Origin: an uncultured Atopobium sp.
Lineage (GTDB): Bacteria; Actinomycetota; Coriobacteriia; Coriobacteriales; Atopobiaceae
Direction: 5' to 3'
DNA length: 64,000 bases
Assembly (NCBI GenBank): GCA_937997345.1
Contig: CALKTD010000009.1
Location: 1-64,000, forward strand
The notes below the pieces were generated by a model. It saw only the letters and a list, made by a program, of their open reading frames with translations, was not told the origin of the DNA and made no database searches. This document shows, piece after piece, positions 24,129 through 33,168 of the stretch. The number at the start of each line of letters is the position of its first letter. Within the stretch, counting starts at the first letter, position 1. The position numbers were made by a program, and so were the translations under genes.

Positions 24129-24162
24129 AAAACGCCTTGCCACTAAGATGACAAGGCGTTTT
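24129..24162. terminator. Bidirectional terminator
   Basis: AAAACGCCTTG (24129-24139) pairs with CAAGGCGTTTT (24152-24162); loop of 12 bases. It lies between the convergent HAD gene and ABC exporter operon. Confidence 0.85.
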
Positions 24163-24181
24163 GCGTTTTACGTGCCAGACG

Positions 24182-26098
24182 TTACTCAAGCTCAAAGGCT
24201 CCGGTATAGAGCTGGTAGTACGTTCCTCGCTTGGCGAGAAGTTCGTCGTGTGTACCGCGTTCAATAATGCGACCGTGGTCAAGAACGACAATAACGTCTG
24301 CGTTTCTAACCGTAGAAAGACGGTGAGCAATAACAAAGGTGGTGCGGTCGTACATCAGAGCGTCCATACCACGCTGGACAATTGCTTCAGTACGTGTGTC
24401 AATGCTGGAGGTAGCCTCGTCCAGAATCATGACTGGTGGATCTGCGACTGCTGCGCGAGCAATGGAGATGAGCTGGCGCTGTCCCTGGGAGAGAGCACTA
24501 CCGTTGTCCTTGAGCATAGTGTGATAGCCGTTAGGAAGACGTCTGATGAAGTCGTCAGCACCGGCAAGCTTTGCAGCCTTTACGCAGTCCTCGTCAGTAG
24601 CATCAAGACGGCCGTAGCGGATGTTATCCAAGACGGTACCCGTAAAGAGGTTGACGTCTTGCAGAACAATACCGAGAGCACGACGAAGAGCGCTCTTTCT
24701 AATTTTGTTAATGTTGATGCCGTCGTAGCGAATCTTGCCGTCTTCAATGTCATAGAAGCGGTTGAGCAGGTTAGTAATGGTTGTTTTACCTGCACCTGTT
24801 GCACCAACAAAAGCAACCTTCTGACCAGGCTTTGCGTACAGAGAAATATCATGCAGTACGGTATGACCAGGCTCGTAGCCAAAGTCAACATCAAAGAGGC
24901 GAACGTCTCCCTTAACAGGGGTGTAAGTAACCGTGCTGTCACTGTGTGGGTACTTCCAAGCCCAGTAACCGGTGCGGTACTCAGCTTCCTGAACTTTACC
25001 GTCAATGGTTTCTGCGTTGACTAAAGTAACGTAACCTTCTTCAGTCTCTGCTGGTTCATCAAGTAGCTCAAAAACTCGATTAGCACCAGCAATACCCATA
25101 ACAACAGAGTTAATCTGACTAGAAATCTGGTTGATCTGAGCGGAAAACTGACGTGTCATGTTGAGGAAGGGGACAGCTACAGCAATGGTGAAAGGTAGTC
25201 CAGACAAAGAAACGTTTTGTATGTTCAGAGCAATAAACACACCAGAAACTACAGCAACTACAACGTACATAATGTTGCCCAGATTGTTGAGGATGGGCAT
25301 AAGCGTGTTGGCATAAAGGTTTGCATTTCTTGCAACAACCATCAGCTCATCGTTGATTTTGTCAAATGATTCAATAGTTTCTGCCTCATGACTAAAGACC
25401 TTAACGACCTTCTCGCCATTCATCATTTCCTGAATGTGTCCCTCAACATCTGCGGTAGTCTTCTGAGTCTTAACAAAGTTCTTTGCAGATTTACCACCAA
25501 GGTTTTTAGTAGCAAGACCCATCAAAGAGAAACCAAACAGAACGACCATGGCCATGAGTGCACTGTAGTAAAACATGATGAATACTACTGCAATGATAAC
25601 CACAAAGGTAAAGAGGAGGTTTGGAAGACTGGTGCCAATCATCTGGCGCATTGCGTCAATATCATTGGTGTAATAGCTCATGATGTCGCCATTGAGGTGC
25701 GTATCAAAGTACCTAATAGGCAAGTCCTGCATGTGCGAGAACATCTTTGAGCGCCATTTTTGCAAAGCTCCCTGGGTGACAATAGCCATACCCTGAGTAG
25801 AGATGATGTTTGCAACAAGTCCAATGACGTAGAAGGTGGCGAGAAGAGCCACGTTTTGGAAGACTAAGCCTTCAGCAGAACTCCAGTCACCAGTATCAAT
25901 AAAGTTAGAGATGATAGAGAGGATTCGCTCCAAGAAGACACTTGGGAGCGACTGCATAATTGCTTGAATAACAGCACCAAGGAGTGCTACAGGGAGAAGG
26001 ACAGGATAGAACTCCCAGAGCATTTTAATGGTTCGAGTAAGAATTTTTCCCACGGGAAGCTTTGGTCTTGTACTGTTTGTTTCTGTTGTTCTACTCAT
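24182..26098 (-). CDS. ABC exporter half-transporter with consensus ATPase site
   Basis: A 638-aa type IV ABC exporter subunit: six transmembrane helices (about 30-330) then a nucleotide-binding domain. Walker A is GATGAGKTTITN, the signature LSQGQRQLISIARA, Walker B VMILDEATSSID with the catalytic Glu, and the switch His is in VIAHRLS. An insert of about 40 residues (YRTGYWAWKYPHSDSTVT) links the membrane and ATPase domains. It forms a heterodimer with the product of the preceding gene, whose start it overlaps by 8 bases, as in BmrCD/LmrCD-type multidrug exporters. Expression is probably controlled by the MarR gene at the head of the operon. The dispersed word occurs at 24233, 25410 and 25838. 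Confidence 0.93.
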   Translation of the reverse strand: MSRTTETNSTRPKLPVGKILTRTIKMLWEFYPVLLPVALLGAVIQAIMQSLPSVFLERILSIISNFIDTGDWSSAEGLVFQNVALLATFYVIGLVANIISTQGMAIVTQGALQKWRSKMFSHMQDLPIRYFDTHLNGDIMSYYTNDIDAMRQMIGTSLPNLLFTFVVIIAVVFIMFYYSALMAMVVLFGFSLMGLATKNLGGKSAKNFVKTQKTTADVEGHIQEMMNGEKVVKVFSHEAETIESFDKINDELMVVARNANLYANTLMPILNNLGNIMYVVVAVVSGVFIALNIQNVSLSGLPFTIAVAVPFLNMTRQFSAQINQISSQINSVVMGIAGANRVFELLDEPAETEEGYVTLVNAETIDGKVQEAEYRTGYWAWKYPHSDSTVTYTPVKGDVRLFDVDFGYEPGHTVLHDISLYAKPGQKVAFVGATGAGKTTITNLLNRFYDIEDGKIRYDGININKIRKSALRRALGIVLQDVNLFTGTVLDNIRYGRLDATDEDCVKAAKLAGADDFIRRLPNGYHTMLKDNGSALSQGQRQLISIARAAVADPPVMILDEATSSIDTRTEAIVQRGMDALMYDRTTFVIAHRLSTVRNADVIVVLDHGRIIERGTHDELLAKRGTYYQLYTGAFELE

Positions 26099-27992
26099 GA
26101 GAAGTCACCTCACCTTCCTGAGACTGATTTTCATCAACACTTTGCTTGTTCTGTGAGAAGTACACTTCGCGGTAGATTGGGTTATCTTTCAGGAGTTCTT
26201 TGTGCGTACCAATTGCGTTAATGCGACCGTTATCCAGAACAATAATCTTGTCAGATTCTTCGATACTGGAAGTACGCTGAGCAATGATGATCTTGGTGGT
26301 ATCAGGCAAGAAATCTTTAAGACCAGAGCGAATTAAAGAATCTGTCTTTGTATCAACAGCGCTGGTAGAGTCATCAAGAATAAGTACTTTTGGGCGTCTA
26401 AGCAGTGCGCGCGCAATACAGAGTCTCTGCTTCTGACCACCAGAAACGTTGTTGCCACCCTGCTCGATATGAGTCTCATATTTATCAGGGAAGGTTTGAA
26501 CAAAGCTATCAGCCTGAGCAAGACGAGCTGCCTCAAGAATCTCTTCATCGGTAGCGTCAGGGTTACCCCACAGGAGATTTTCTTTGATGGTACCGCTAAA
26601 GAGAACGTTTTTCTGAAGAACCATGGCAACAGCACCACGAAGAGTGTCAATGTCATAGTCTCTGACGTCATGTCCGCCAACAGAAACGCTACCAGCGGTT
26701 ACATCGTATAGGCGAGGAATGAGCTGCACCAGCGTGGACTTTGCAGAACCGGTACCACCGATGATACCGATGACCTCACCAGAGTTAATGTGAAGGTTAA
26801 CGTCAGACAGGGCTTCTCGACCCCCTGGCCCAGAATAAGAGAACCCAACGTTCTCAAAATCAATGGATCCGTCTGTAACCTCGGTCAAAGGATTTTCTGG
26901 GTTGTTAATAGTGGAAGTTGCAAGAAGTACCTCACAGATGCGGCGAGCACCTTCTTCTGCAATGATGATCATGGCAAAGACAAAGGAAAGCATCATGAGT
27001 GCCATAAGCATCATAAAGCCATAAGTAATAAGTGAAGAAAGTTGTCCAACGCCAAATGCAGTTCCCTGAGAAGAGACAATCAGGTACGAGCCAAAGTACA
27101 GAATGAAGACAAACAACACGTAAATAGTGAAGTTCATAAATGGAGAATTCAGAGCCATGAGCCTCTCGGCTGCTGTAAAATCTTCGCGCAGCTCTTCTGA
27201 AGCTTTATCGAATTTCTGACGCTCAAAGTTTTCATTTACAAATGACTTAACAACACGGATACCAGCCAAGTTTTCTTCAGCAGATTCATTGAGTGCGTCG
27301 TATCTCTTAAATACCTTTTTAAAAATAGGAATGACTCTAGAAATAATGAAGTAGAGACCAATTCCTAGAAGAGGCATGACGGCAACAAAAATAATGGCAA
27401 GCCAGCCACCCATGATAAAGCCAGCAATAAACGCTGCAATAAACATAAATGGAGCACGAACGGCCAGGCGGATGAGCATCATAAATGCCATTTGTACGTT
27501 AGAAATATCCGTAGTAAGGCGTGTTACTAACGACGACGAAGAGAATGCATCAATAGTGGTAAACGAGAAATTTTGGATATTACGGAACATATCACGACGA
27601 AGATTGCGTGCAAAGCCCGTGGATGCTTTGGCAACAGAAATACCGGATAGTGTTCCAAACAGCAGCGACAGTATTGCCATAGCAGCAAGAACAGCTCCAG
27701 ACTGAATGACAGCGTTTAGTTCTGCCCCCGTACGAAGCGTATCAACAAGATTGGCTGTTCTAAAAGGAATGAGGATTTCTAAGATGGTCTCAATTAACAC
27801 AAAGAGAGGAGTGAGGATAGTGTCTCTTTTGAACTCACCGATACTCTTTGAAAGCACTAAAGCAATCTCTTTAATGGAAAGATTACTGACATCTACAATA
27901 CCTGTCAGGGTAGAGGGAGCCAAGGTAGTATCTGCTTCAGATGTTTCAACCATGTTTTCAAGTTCTTCAGTTGAAGTTACTTCTTCTGACAT
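26091..27992 (-). CDS. ABC exporter half-transporter with degenerate ATPase site
   Basis: A 633-aa partner of the downstream ABC exporter. An acidic cytoplasmic N-terminus of about 60 residues precedes six membrane helices. In the nucleotide-binding domain Walker A is GGTGSAKSTLVQ, the signature VSGGQKQRLCIARAL, and Walker B VLILDDSTSAVDT, where Asp replaces the catalytic Glu; the switch His position reads AQRTSS. Such asymmetry is characteristic of the non-hydrolysing half of heterodimeric multidrug exporters. It overlaps marR by 16 bases and the second ABC gene by 8, giving a tightly coupled three-gene operon. Export substrate is not predictable. Confidence 0.93.
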   Translation of the reverse strand: MSEEVTSTEELENMVETSEADTTLAPSTLTGIVDVSNLSIKEIALVLSKSIGEFKRDTILTPLFVLIETILEILIPFRTANLVDTLRTGAELNAVIQSGAVLAAMAILSLLFGTLSGISVAKASTGFARNLRRDMFRNIQNFSFTTIDAFSSSSLVTRLTTDISNVQMAFMMLIRLAVRAPFMFIAAFIAGFIMGGWLAIIFVAVMPLLGIGLYFIISRVIPIFKKVFKRYDALNESAEENLAGIRVVKSFVNENFERQKFDKASEELREDFTAAERLMALNSPFMNFTIYVLFVFILYFGSYLIVSSQGTAFGVGQLSSLITYGFMMLMALMMLSFVFAMIIIAEEGARRICEVLLATSTINNPENPLTEVTDGSIDFENVGFSYSGPGGREALSDVNLHINSGEVIGIIGGTGSAKSTLVQLIPRLYDVTAGSVSVGGHDVRDYDIDTLRGAVAMVLQKNVLFSGTIKENLLWGNPDATDEEILEAARLAQADSFVQTFPDKYETHIEQGGNNVSGGQKQRLCIARALLRRPKVLILDDSTSAVDTKTDSLIRSGLKDFLPDTTKIIIAQRTSSIEESDKIIVLDNGRINAIGTHKELLKDNPIYREVYFSQNKQSVDENQSQEGEVTSHE

Positions 27993-28441
27993 GACGTTTC
28001 TCCTTTCTCATCTCTGTTAATTGTGTCCCAATGTTCAACTAAACGATCTAGATATGTGCAGAATGTAACTTTTTCTTCATCTGAAAGAACCGACAAAGCC
28101 TGCGTTTCAAATGACTCGATGGCCTCTTGAGCTTCTTTTGCTTGTTTTCGACCTTCTTTTGTCAAAGAAAGAAGTGTTTGTCTGCGATCTTTGTCTACGC
28201 GCGTACGTTCAACAAGACCTTTTGCTTCAAGTTTGCTCACCATTTCTGAAAGAGATGCAGATGTATTCTTTGTCTTGGCGAGAAGATCTTTTTGTGTCAT
28301 ATCTCCATCACGATAGAGCGCAGTCAAAATAAATTGTTGACCGCCACGATATCCGCGCGTGATGTAAAGATAATGACCTAGATGGCCAAGATTGCGAATA
28401 ATGCGCATCTCCTGAGTAGGTGAGGTTGATGCTTGATGCAT
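27977..28441 (-). CDS. MarR-family transcriptional regulator
   Basis: A 154-aa winged-helix regulator, first gene of the operon with the ABC exporter pair. The helix-turn-helix region is MTQKDLLAKTKNTSASLSEMV, with the wing at VDKDRRQTLLSLT, and long terminal helices for dimerisation. Regulators of this kind bind small lipophilic ligands and repress their own exporter operon. The ATG at 28441 follows GGGAGG. Inverted repeats next to the promoter (28478-28526) are candidate operators. The dispersed word at 28277 encodes D-L-L-A inside the recognition region. Confidence 0.92.
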   Translation of the reverse strand: MHQASTSPTQEMRIIRNLGHLGHYLYITRGYRGGQQFILTALYRDGDMTQKDLLAKTKNTSASLSEMVSKLEAKGLVERTRVDKDRRQTLLSLTKEGRKQAKEAQEAIESFETQALSVLSDEEKVTFCTYLDRLVEHWDTINRDEKGETSCQKK

Positions 28442-28477
28442 GAGTACCTCCCGTAACAGAAATAATTTTTGTTAGGT

Positions 28478-28526
28478 ATTTTACTCAAAAATTCTGAGAT
28501 AGCAAGGTACTTAACAATTAAGTACC
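28478..28526 (-). promoter_or_regulatory. Promoter and candidate operator of the marR-ABC operon
   Basis: On the minus strand TTGCTA (28500-28505), a 16-bp spacer and TAAAAT (28478-28483) form a promoter 37 bases before marR. Directly upstream of the -35 lies a perfect inverted repeat, GGTACTTAA (28506-28514) and TTAAGTACC (28518-28526), with a 3-bp centre. A weaker one (CTCA...TGAG) lies in the spacer. These could bind MarR. The 28506-28526 repeat could instead help terminate the upstream metG operon. Confidence 0.5.
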
Positions 28527-28530
28527 GAAG

Positions 28531-28551
28531 TTTTATTTTATTGAAATAAAA
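28531..28551. repeat. AT-rich inverted repeat, possible weak terminator
   Basis: TTTTATTT (28531-28538) and AAATAAAA (28544-28551) are perfect complements around TATTG. It lies downstream of the hydrolase gene on the minus strand and could act as a weak terminator or as part of the marR control region. Confidence 0.35.
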
Positions 28552-28584
28552 GCAGGTAAATTACTTAAAGTTTCAGTGCTGTTT

Positions 28585-29481
28585 TTAAAGGTAGGCAAAA
28601 TTTGCAAAAATTCTTCGCACTACTGCACCCGGAGACACTTTAGGAACATTGTGAGGGCAACCTGGAATAAAGAGAAGGCGTGCGGTTGGAATTGCCTCAG
28701 CAATACGACGAGTTTCCTCTGGATAAATCTCGTCGTACTCTCCAGCCATAACAACAACAGGAACAGAGATATGTCCAAGAGTTGTGGAATCAATATGTGG
28801 GCTATCTACCATAAGCTCAAGATGCTCTGCAATACGAGCCGCCTCAGCAGGCGAGGGAACGGGATAGCCATCTTCTAGAACAGCGCCTTCCCAACCTTGA
28901 GCTGCCCAACGTTTATTACCCTCGATACTTTCATATAGCCAGGTCATATCACCTAACGTGTCAGGCTCAAGATTTGCTCCGATAGATACGAGAGAGACAA
29001 CTACGTCTGGATAGTCACGTGCCAGAAGAAGACCAAGAATAGCTCCGTCAGAAAAGCCCACAATATGAGCAGATGAAACACCAAGCTGCCTCAGAACAGC
29101 ATGTGCATCTTCTGCCATCTGCTCGTAGGTAAAGGCGGCAGTTCCTCGGGTGCTAAAACCCTGATCTCTTGAATCAATACCAATTGCGATGTAGCCGCGG
29201 CTGCATACTTCGTCAATGATGGTGCCAAAGATGCCGTGCTCTTCTCCATTTCCGTGGAGAAAAACAATGGGTGTAGCAAAGGTATCGTTGGGAACAGATG
29301 CTAAATAAGCTGCAGTTGAAGCAAGATCTTCACAGGGTTTCTCGCCAGCAGAGGTGTGGGGAGTGTAGACAAACGTTGCAATTTCTGCGCCGTCATCAAG
29401 CAACACCTGAAGATGGCTCTTCAGGTGTGCTGTTGGCTTGCTATAAGGTTTTGGGCGGTAGACGGGTGGAAACTCGACCAC
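28585..29481 (-). CDS. Alpha/beta hydrolase
   Basis: A 298-aa alpha/beta-hydrolase-fold protein without signal peptide. The oxyanion-hole segment is VFLHGNGEEHG, the nucleophile elbow VGFSDGAILG (Ser), the acid in MAGEYDEIYPEE and the His in PGCPHNVPK, so the triad is complete. Substrate is unknown; relatives include esterases and lactonases. The start is GTG at 29481 with AGGAG 9 bases upstream. It follows metG by 21 bases and is probably co-transcribed with it, although no functional link is apparent. A dispersed word (29339) encodes G-E-K. Confidence 0.85.
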   Translation of the reverse strand: MVEFPPVYRPKPYSKPTAHLKSHLQVLLDDGAEIATFVYTPHTSAGEKPCEDLASTAAYLASVPNDTFATPIVFLHGNGEEHGIFGTIIDEVCSRGYIAIGIDSRDQGFSTRGTAAFTYEQMAEDAHAVLRQLGVSSAHIVGFSDGAILGLLLARDYPDVVVSLVSIGANLEPDTLGDMTWLYESIEGNKRWAAQGWEGAVLEDGYPVPSPAEAARIAEHLELMVDSPHIDSTTLGHISVPVVVMAGEYDEIYPEETRRIAEAIPTARLLFIPGCPHNVPKVSPGAVVRRIFANFAYL

Positions 29482-29502
29482 GTATGCTCCTAGCTGCGTG
29501 TT

Positions 29503-31542
29503 TTAATTCTTCTGGCTGGGATGTGCTTTGAAGAAGTCAAAGCGAGGAGGAAGCTCTTCAAGCTGGTGATCCTCTGCGCTCTGGCCAAGCTTTGCAGCAA
29601 GCTCTTTTGGACCCATAAAGGCATTCTCCCAAGAGAAGAACTCCTCATGTGGGAAGTTGAGAGCATCTGCAATGCGCTCGCAGCCTTCCGGAACAGCCGG
29701 GTGCATAAGCAGTGTGATGGTCTTGAGCGCATAGAATGCATCAGCAAGTGCCTGGTCGTAAGCCTCGTCATTGCCCTGAGCAGCCTTGGAAGCCTCGCCC
29801 CAACGCTTGTTTTCTGCGCGAGCGTACTCATCAACAGCGGCAAGTGCAGAGTGTGCGTCAAAGCCGTATGCAAGCTGCTCGTACTTCAGCAGAACCTCTT
29901 GAGCAGCATCGATAACTTCCTGGTGAGGCTCGCTGATAGGCAGGTGACCACCACATGCATTGGCTGCACCATACAAGCAGCTACGAGCCATGCGGTTAAA
30001 GATGTTAGTGAGAAATGCTGACTCCTTGAGCGCTGGATCAACAACGCGAGGATCATCCTTTACCAGAAGATCTGTCTCGCCGTCTTTGCCCTTCCTGGAA
30101 ACGGAAGTATCAAAAGCCTTTGGCGAGAAGGACACGGCGCGCTGATCAAGGCCAAGCGAGAGCCAGTGAGCGCGGAGCTGCTCTGGAGTGTAGAACTCAA
30201 GAAGCTCTTCAGCCATTGGAGGCTTGATAGCACCAGAGCTGGAAGCCTTCTTGTTTATAAAGAGAATGTGGTAATTAGCAACTGGAGTATCGGTGATAAG
30301 ACCCCAATCAAGTGCATCCCACAGCGGGTTCTGGACAATGCAGTAGAAGAAGATGTTGTCTTGACCAATGAACTGGTAGACAGCAGCATCATCGCTGCAC
30401 CACCAATCGCGCCACTCGTCAGAAGAGTAACGGCTACCGCCATTGTTGGCGTCTTCAGAAAGAGCAGCACGTGTGAAGGTAATAGGAGCCCAGAGAGACT
30501 CAGTCCAGACCCAGATGGTCAGGTCTTTGAGGTCCTCGATATCAGGAGATTTGAGACCCCAAGAGATGTTGCCCGTCATACGGTAGGGCAGAAGCGTCTT
30601 ACTTGTTCTAAAGCGAATTCCAGCCTCTTTGAGTTTCTCGCGAGCTTCATCTCTGTCTTGCCAATTTTCAAAGACAACTGAGAAGGAAGATGCATTACCT
30701 TCTGGCTCAATAACACTATGAGCTGGGAGGGAAGAGGCAACACCGTCAAAGTCTTGGCGGTAGGAATTTTGAATGTAGATAATAGGCTCGGTCAGAGTCT
30801 CTTGAACGGTAGAGGTAACAACTGAGCGAATCTGTGGGTTGTTCTTCCACTTTTCTACTAGGTTGTTTAGAAACTCTTTGTATTGTGGCAGGTCAAAGTA
30901 CCAGCTTGGCGCAGGACGAAGCTCTGGTGTGGTGCCAGTGAGTTGCGAAACAGGAGCAATGAGCTCCTCTGGATTGAACTGATGACCCAGGTCGCATTCT
31001 TCTGCATAAGCCTTCTCTGACTTGCAGCCCTTAATGGGGCAACGTCCATTGACCTGGCGACCATTAAGGAATGTGTGAGCCTCGGTATCGTAAAACTGTT
31101 TAGTTGAGAGCTTGGAGAGTTTACCGCGCTCGTAGAGGCGGTGCATGATGCTGTCAGCCATCTCTTCGTGGATCTTTGCAGCGGGTTCTAGCGCGGAACC
31201 GCCGTAGAAATCAAGCGAGATATTGTAGGCGTTAAGAGCGCTTTTCTGCAGGTTGTGATTATGATTAACGTAATCAAGGATGGTGCCCTCGTAGCCCTCT
31301 TCTTCAACCTTTTTGCGATAGCCCTCTGCAATAGGAGAGCCATAGCAATCAGTTCCCGAGATAAACAAAACGTTTTTCTGGCCAATACGATCTCTTAAGA
31401 AACGAGCAAAGAAATCTGCTGGGACAAAGACGCCCGCAATATGTCCAAAGTGGAGATTCTTATTACCGTAGGGCATACCACCGGTAATGACAGCGCGCTT
31501 AGGAAAATGAGGGCGGTTGTTCATGTCGTAGCTTTCGGCCAT
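29503..31542 (-). CDS. metG: Methionyl-tRNA synthetase, KMSKS motif altered
   Basis: A 679-aa class I synthetase that charges tRNA-Met. The HIGH motif is HFGH (31-34) after ITGGMPYGNKNL. A zinc-knuckle-like insert has CPIKGCKSEKAYAEECDLGH, and the Met-pocket region FIGQDNIFFYCIVQ is recognisable. The catalytic loop that should read KMSKS is KASSS (432-436), followed by Gly437; the second lysine, normally important for adenylate formation, is replaced by Ser. The helical anticodon-binding domain follows (about 480-600). The frame is full length and the motif lies in a good context, so this looks like a real variant. Whether a second, canonical MetRS exists elsewhere cannot be seen. The ATG at 31542 has a GAGGTATCC-type upstream region. 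Confidence 0.88.
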   Translation of the reverse strand: MAESYDMNNRPHFPKRAVITGGMPYGNKNLHFGHIAGVFVPADFFARFLRDRIGQKNVLFISGTDCYGSPIAEGYRKKVEEEGYEGTILDYVNHNHNLQKSALNAYNISLDFYGGSALEPAAKIHEEMADSIMHRLYERGKLSKLSTKQFYDTEAHTFLNGRQVNGRCPIKGCKSEKAYAEECDLGHQFNPEELIAPVSQLTGTTPELRPAPSWYFDLPQYKEFLNNLVEKWKNNPQIRSVVTSTVQETLTEPIIYIQNSYRQDFDGVASSLPAHSVIEPEGNASSFSVVFENWQDRDEAREKLKEAGIRFRTSKTLLPYRMTGNISWGLKSPDIEDLKDLTIWVWTESLWAPITFTRAALSEDANNGGSRYSSDEWRDWWCSDDAAVYQFIGQDNIFFYCIVQNPLWDALDWGLITDTPVANYHILFINKKASSSGAIKPPMAEELLEFYTPEQLRAHWLSLGLDQRAVSFSPKAFDTSVSRKGKDGETDLLVKDDPRVVDPALKESAFLTNIFNRMARSCLYGAANACGGHLPISEPHQEVIDAAQEVLLKYEQLAYGFDAHSALAAVDEYARAENKRWGEASKAAQGNDEAYDQALADAFYALKTITLLMHPAVPEGCERIADALNFPHEEFFSWENAFMGPKELAAKLGQSAEDHQLEELPPRFDFFKAHPSQKN

Positions 31543-31669
31543 GGATACCTCGCAGTTGGAATTAGTAGATTACGCAAATTATCTTCTTATTCTAATCTTT
31601 TTTGATTCACTACACGAATAGATTCAGAAGTCGATACTATAGTGAGTAGAAATCATGTAAGGAGAGTTT

Positions 31670-32536
31670 GTGGGAAGAAAAAAGCCAAAGACAAGCCTTG
31701 AGTTTGTTCTAAAGGATCCACCAAAGTCTGTGGTGACGCCCTTCCTTGTGGCTGACCTTGCACTTTTGCTTATGTTTGTGTGTCATATTCCGCTGATGGT
31801 TATGGGAGAGCTCCCAGCCAATGACATCCTTCCAGCCGTGTTGGGTCTTCTAGGAAGCATGTTGGCAGGTGGCTTAATCCTTGTGTGGATTACCCGCGTC
31901 AATAAGCGAGATTTTAGGTCTTTGGGTCTTCGAGTAAGCTCCTGGCCAGGATTTATGCGCGGAGTTACCTTTGGCTTTTTGATGGTGCTGTTTACCTTTG
32001 GCTCTATCATGTTCATTGAAGGCTTTAACTTTAACTTTAACGCTTCCTATAACATTTTTGCTGCTCTCTTCTTACTTGTGGCAACCCTTATTGAGTCTGC
32101 TGCAGAAGAAATATTGTTTAGAGGTTACCTACAAACTGGTGTTGCAGCTAAGAGTTCTTTCCCTGTAGCGCTTGTGCTTCAAGCAGTACTCTTTACCGCA
32201 ACATATGGACTAACGCCTAACATCTCTATTGCCGCAGCAATCTCAGTTTTTTTGATGGGCATTCTCTATGGCTTGGTGTTTTGGCTTACCGATAACCTTC
32301 TCATGACCATTGCTATGCACTTTATCTGGAACTTTGTAACCGGCCCTATTCTGGGCATCTCGGTTACCACTACGCTTCTTCCTACCACGCTCTTAACAGC
32401 GTATCCTGCAGCATCTGAGTTTATCTCGGGTGGAGCTTACGGTATTGAAGCAAGCGTTGTCACCATCTTTGTATGCCTTGTTGCCTGCGCTATAGTGGGT
32501 TGGAAATGTTATAAGGCACAAGGCGAGAAAAACTAA
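31670..32536 (+). CDS. CPBP-family intramembrane metalloprotease
   Basis: A 288-aa polytopic membrane protein of the CAAX protease/bacteriocin-processing (Abi, PF02517) family. About seven or eight hydrophobic helices are visible. Conserved motif 1 is ESAAEEILFRGYL (EExxxR) and a later motif is AMHFIWNFV (His plus Trp-Asn). In bacteria such proteins act in bacteriocin self-immunity or membrane-protein processing; the target here is unknown. The GTG at 31670 follows AAGGAGAG. The stop overlaps the queH start (TAATG). The final residues G-E-K-N are encoded by a dispersed word (32522). Confidence 0.87.
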   Translation: MGRKKPKTSLEFVLKDPPKSVVTPFLVADLALLLMFVCHIPLMVMGELPANDILPAVLGLLGSMLAGGLILVWITRVNKRDFRSLGLRVSSWPGFMRGVTFGFLMVLFTFGSIMFIEGFNFNFNASYNIFAALFLLVATLIESAAEEILFRGYLQTGVAAKSSFPVALVLQAVLFTATYGLTPNISIAAAISVFLMGILYGLVFWLTDNLLMTIAMHFIWNFVTGPILGISVTTTLLPTTLLTAYPAASEFISGGAYGIEASVVTIFVCLVACAIVGWKCYKAQGEKN

Positions 32537-33168
32537 TGGCTTCAAACATGCTTCAGTCAATTGAGACTCTTTCAGTAGAGCCGGGAACACCGCTGCTGCT
32601 CCATGCATGTTGCGGACCTTGTTCACTTGAGCCTTTAAAGCATCTAAGGGAAGAAGGCTTTGAGCCAACCATCTGCTGGACTAATCCTAATATTCAGCCA
32701 GTTGAAGAGCATGATAGACGTCTGCAGACCTTACTTACGTGGGCTCAAGAAGAGGCTCATGTTGAGGTGATTGTGGCAGGAGATCCGCGAGAGCAGTGGG
32801 AGCGAGCTGTAGCCCCTCAGGGATTTGAGCGAGACCGTCGCTGTCGTGCTTGTTACGCAATCCGCTTGGCAGAGAGTTGTCGTGTGGCGGCTGAGCGCGG
32901 GTTTGATTACGTTTCTACAACACTGGCTGTCTCGCCCTATCAGCTCTTTGATGCGTGCGAGGATGAGCTGGTGTCCATTGCGCATGCTCATGGACTGACG
33001 CCTGTATGGAGAGATTTCCGTCCGTATTACCCAGAGGCTACAAAAGAATCTCGTGAGCTTGGTATGTATCGACAAAATTATTGCGGTTGCAGATATTCTG
33101 CGGCCGAGGCTCAGATAGAGCGTCATGAAGCTCGTGACGCAAGAAAGGCAGCACGTCATGCGAACTGA
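32536..33168 (+). CDS. queH: Epoxyqueuosine reductase QueH
   Basis: A 210-aa DUF208 enzyme that reduces epoxyqueuosine to queuosine in tRNA, the non-orthologous replacement of QueG. The cysteine motifs are complete: HACCGPCS near the N-terminus, RRCRACYAIRL in the middle and QNYCGCRYS near the C-terminus, providing the iron-sulfur and adjacent metal ligands. The start overlaps the upstream CPBP gene by one base. queA begins inside the end of this gene, so the last two steps of queuosine synthesis are translationally coupled. Confidence 0.94.
   Translation: MASNMLQSIETLSVEPGTPLLLHACCGPCSLEPLKHLREEGFEPTICWTNPNIQPVEEHDRRLQTLLTWAQEEAHVEVIVAGDPREQWERAVAPQGFERDRRCRACYAIRLAESCRVAAERGFDYVSTTLAVSPYQLFDACEDELVSIAHAHGLTPVWRDFRPYYPEATKESRELGMYRQNYCGCRYSAAEAQIERHEARDARKAARHAN

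Noticed and set aside
24161..25024. 287-codon plus-strand frame opposite the ABC exporter
   Set aside because: Antisense to the Walker A/signature region of a clear ABC gene; cysteine- and valine-rich shadow translation.
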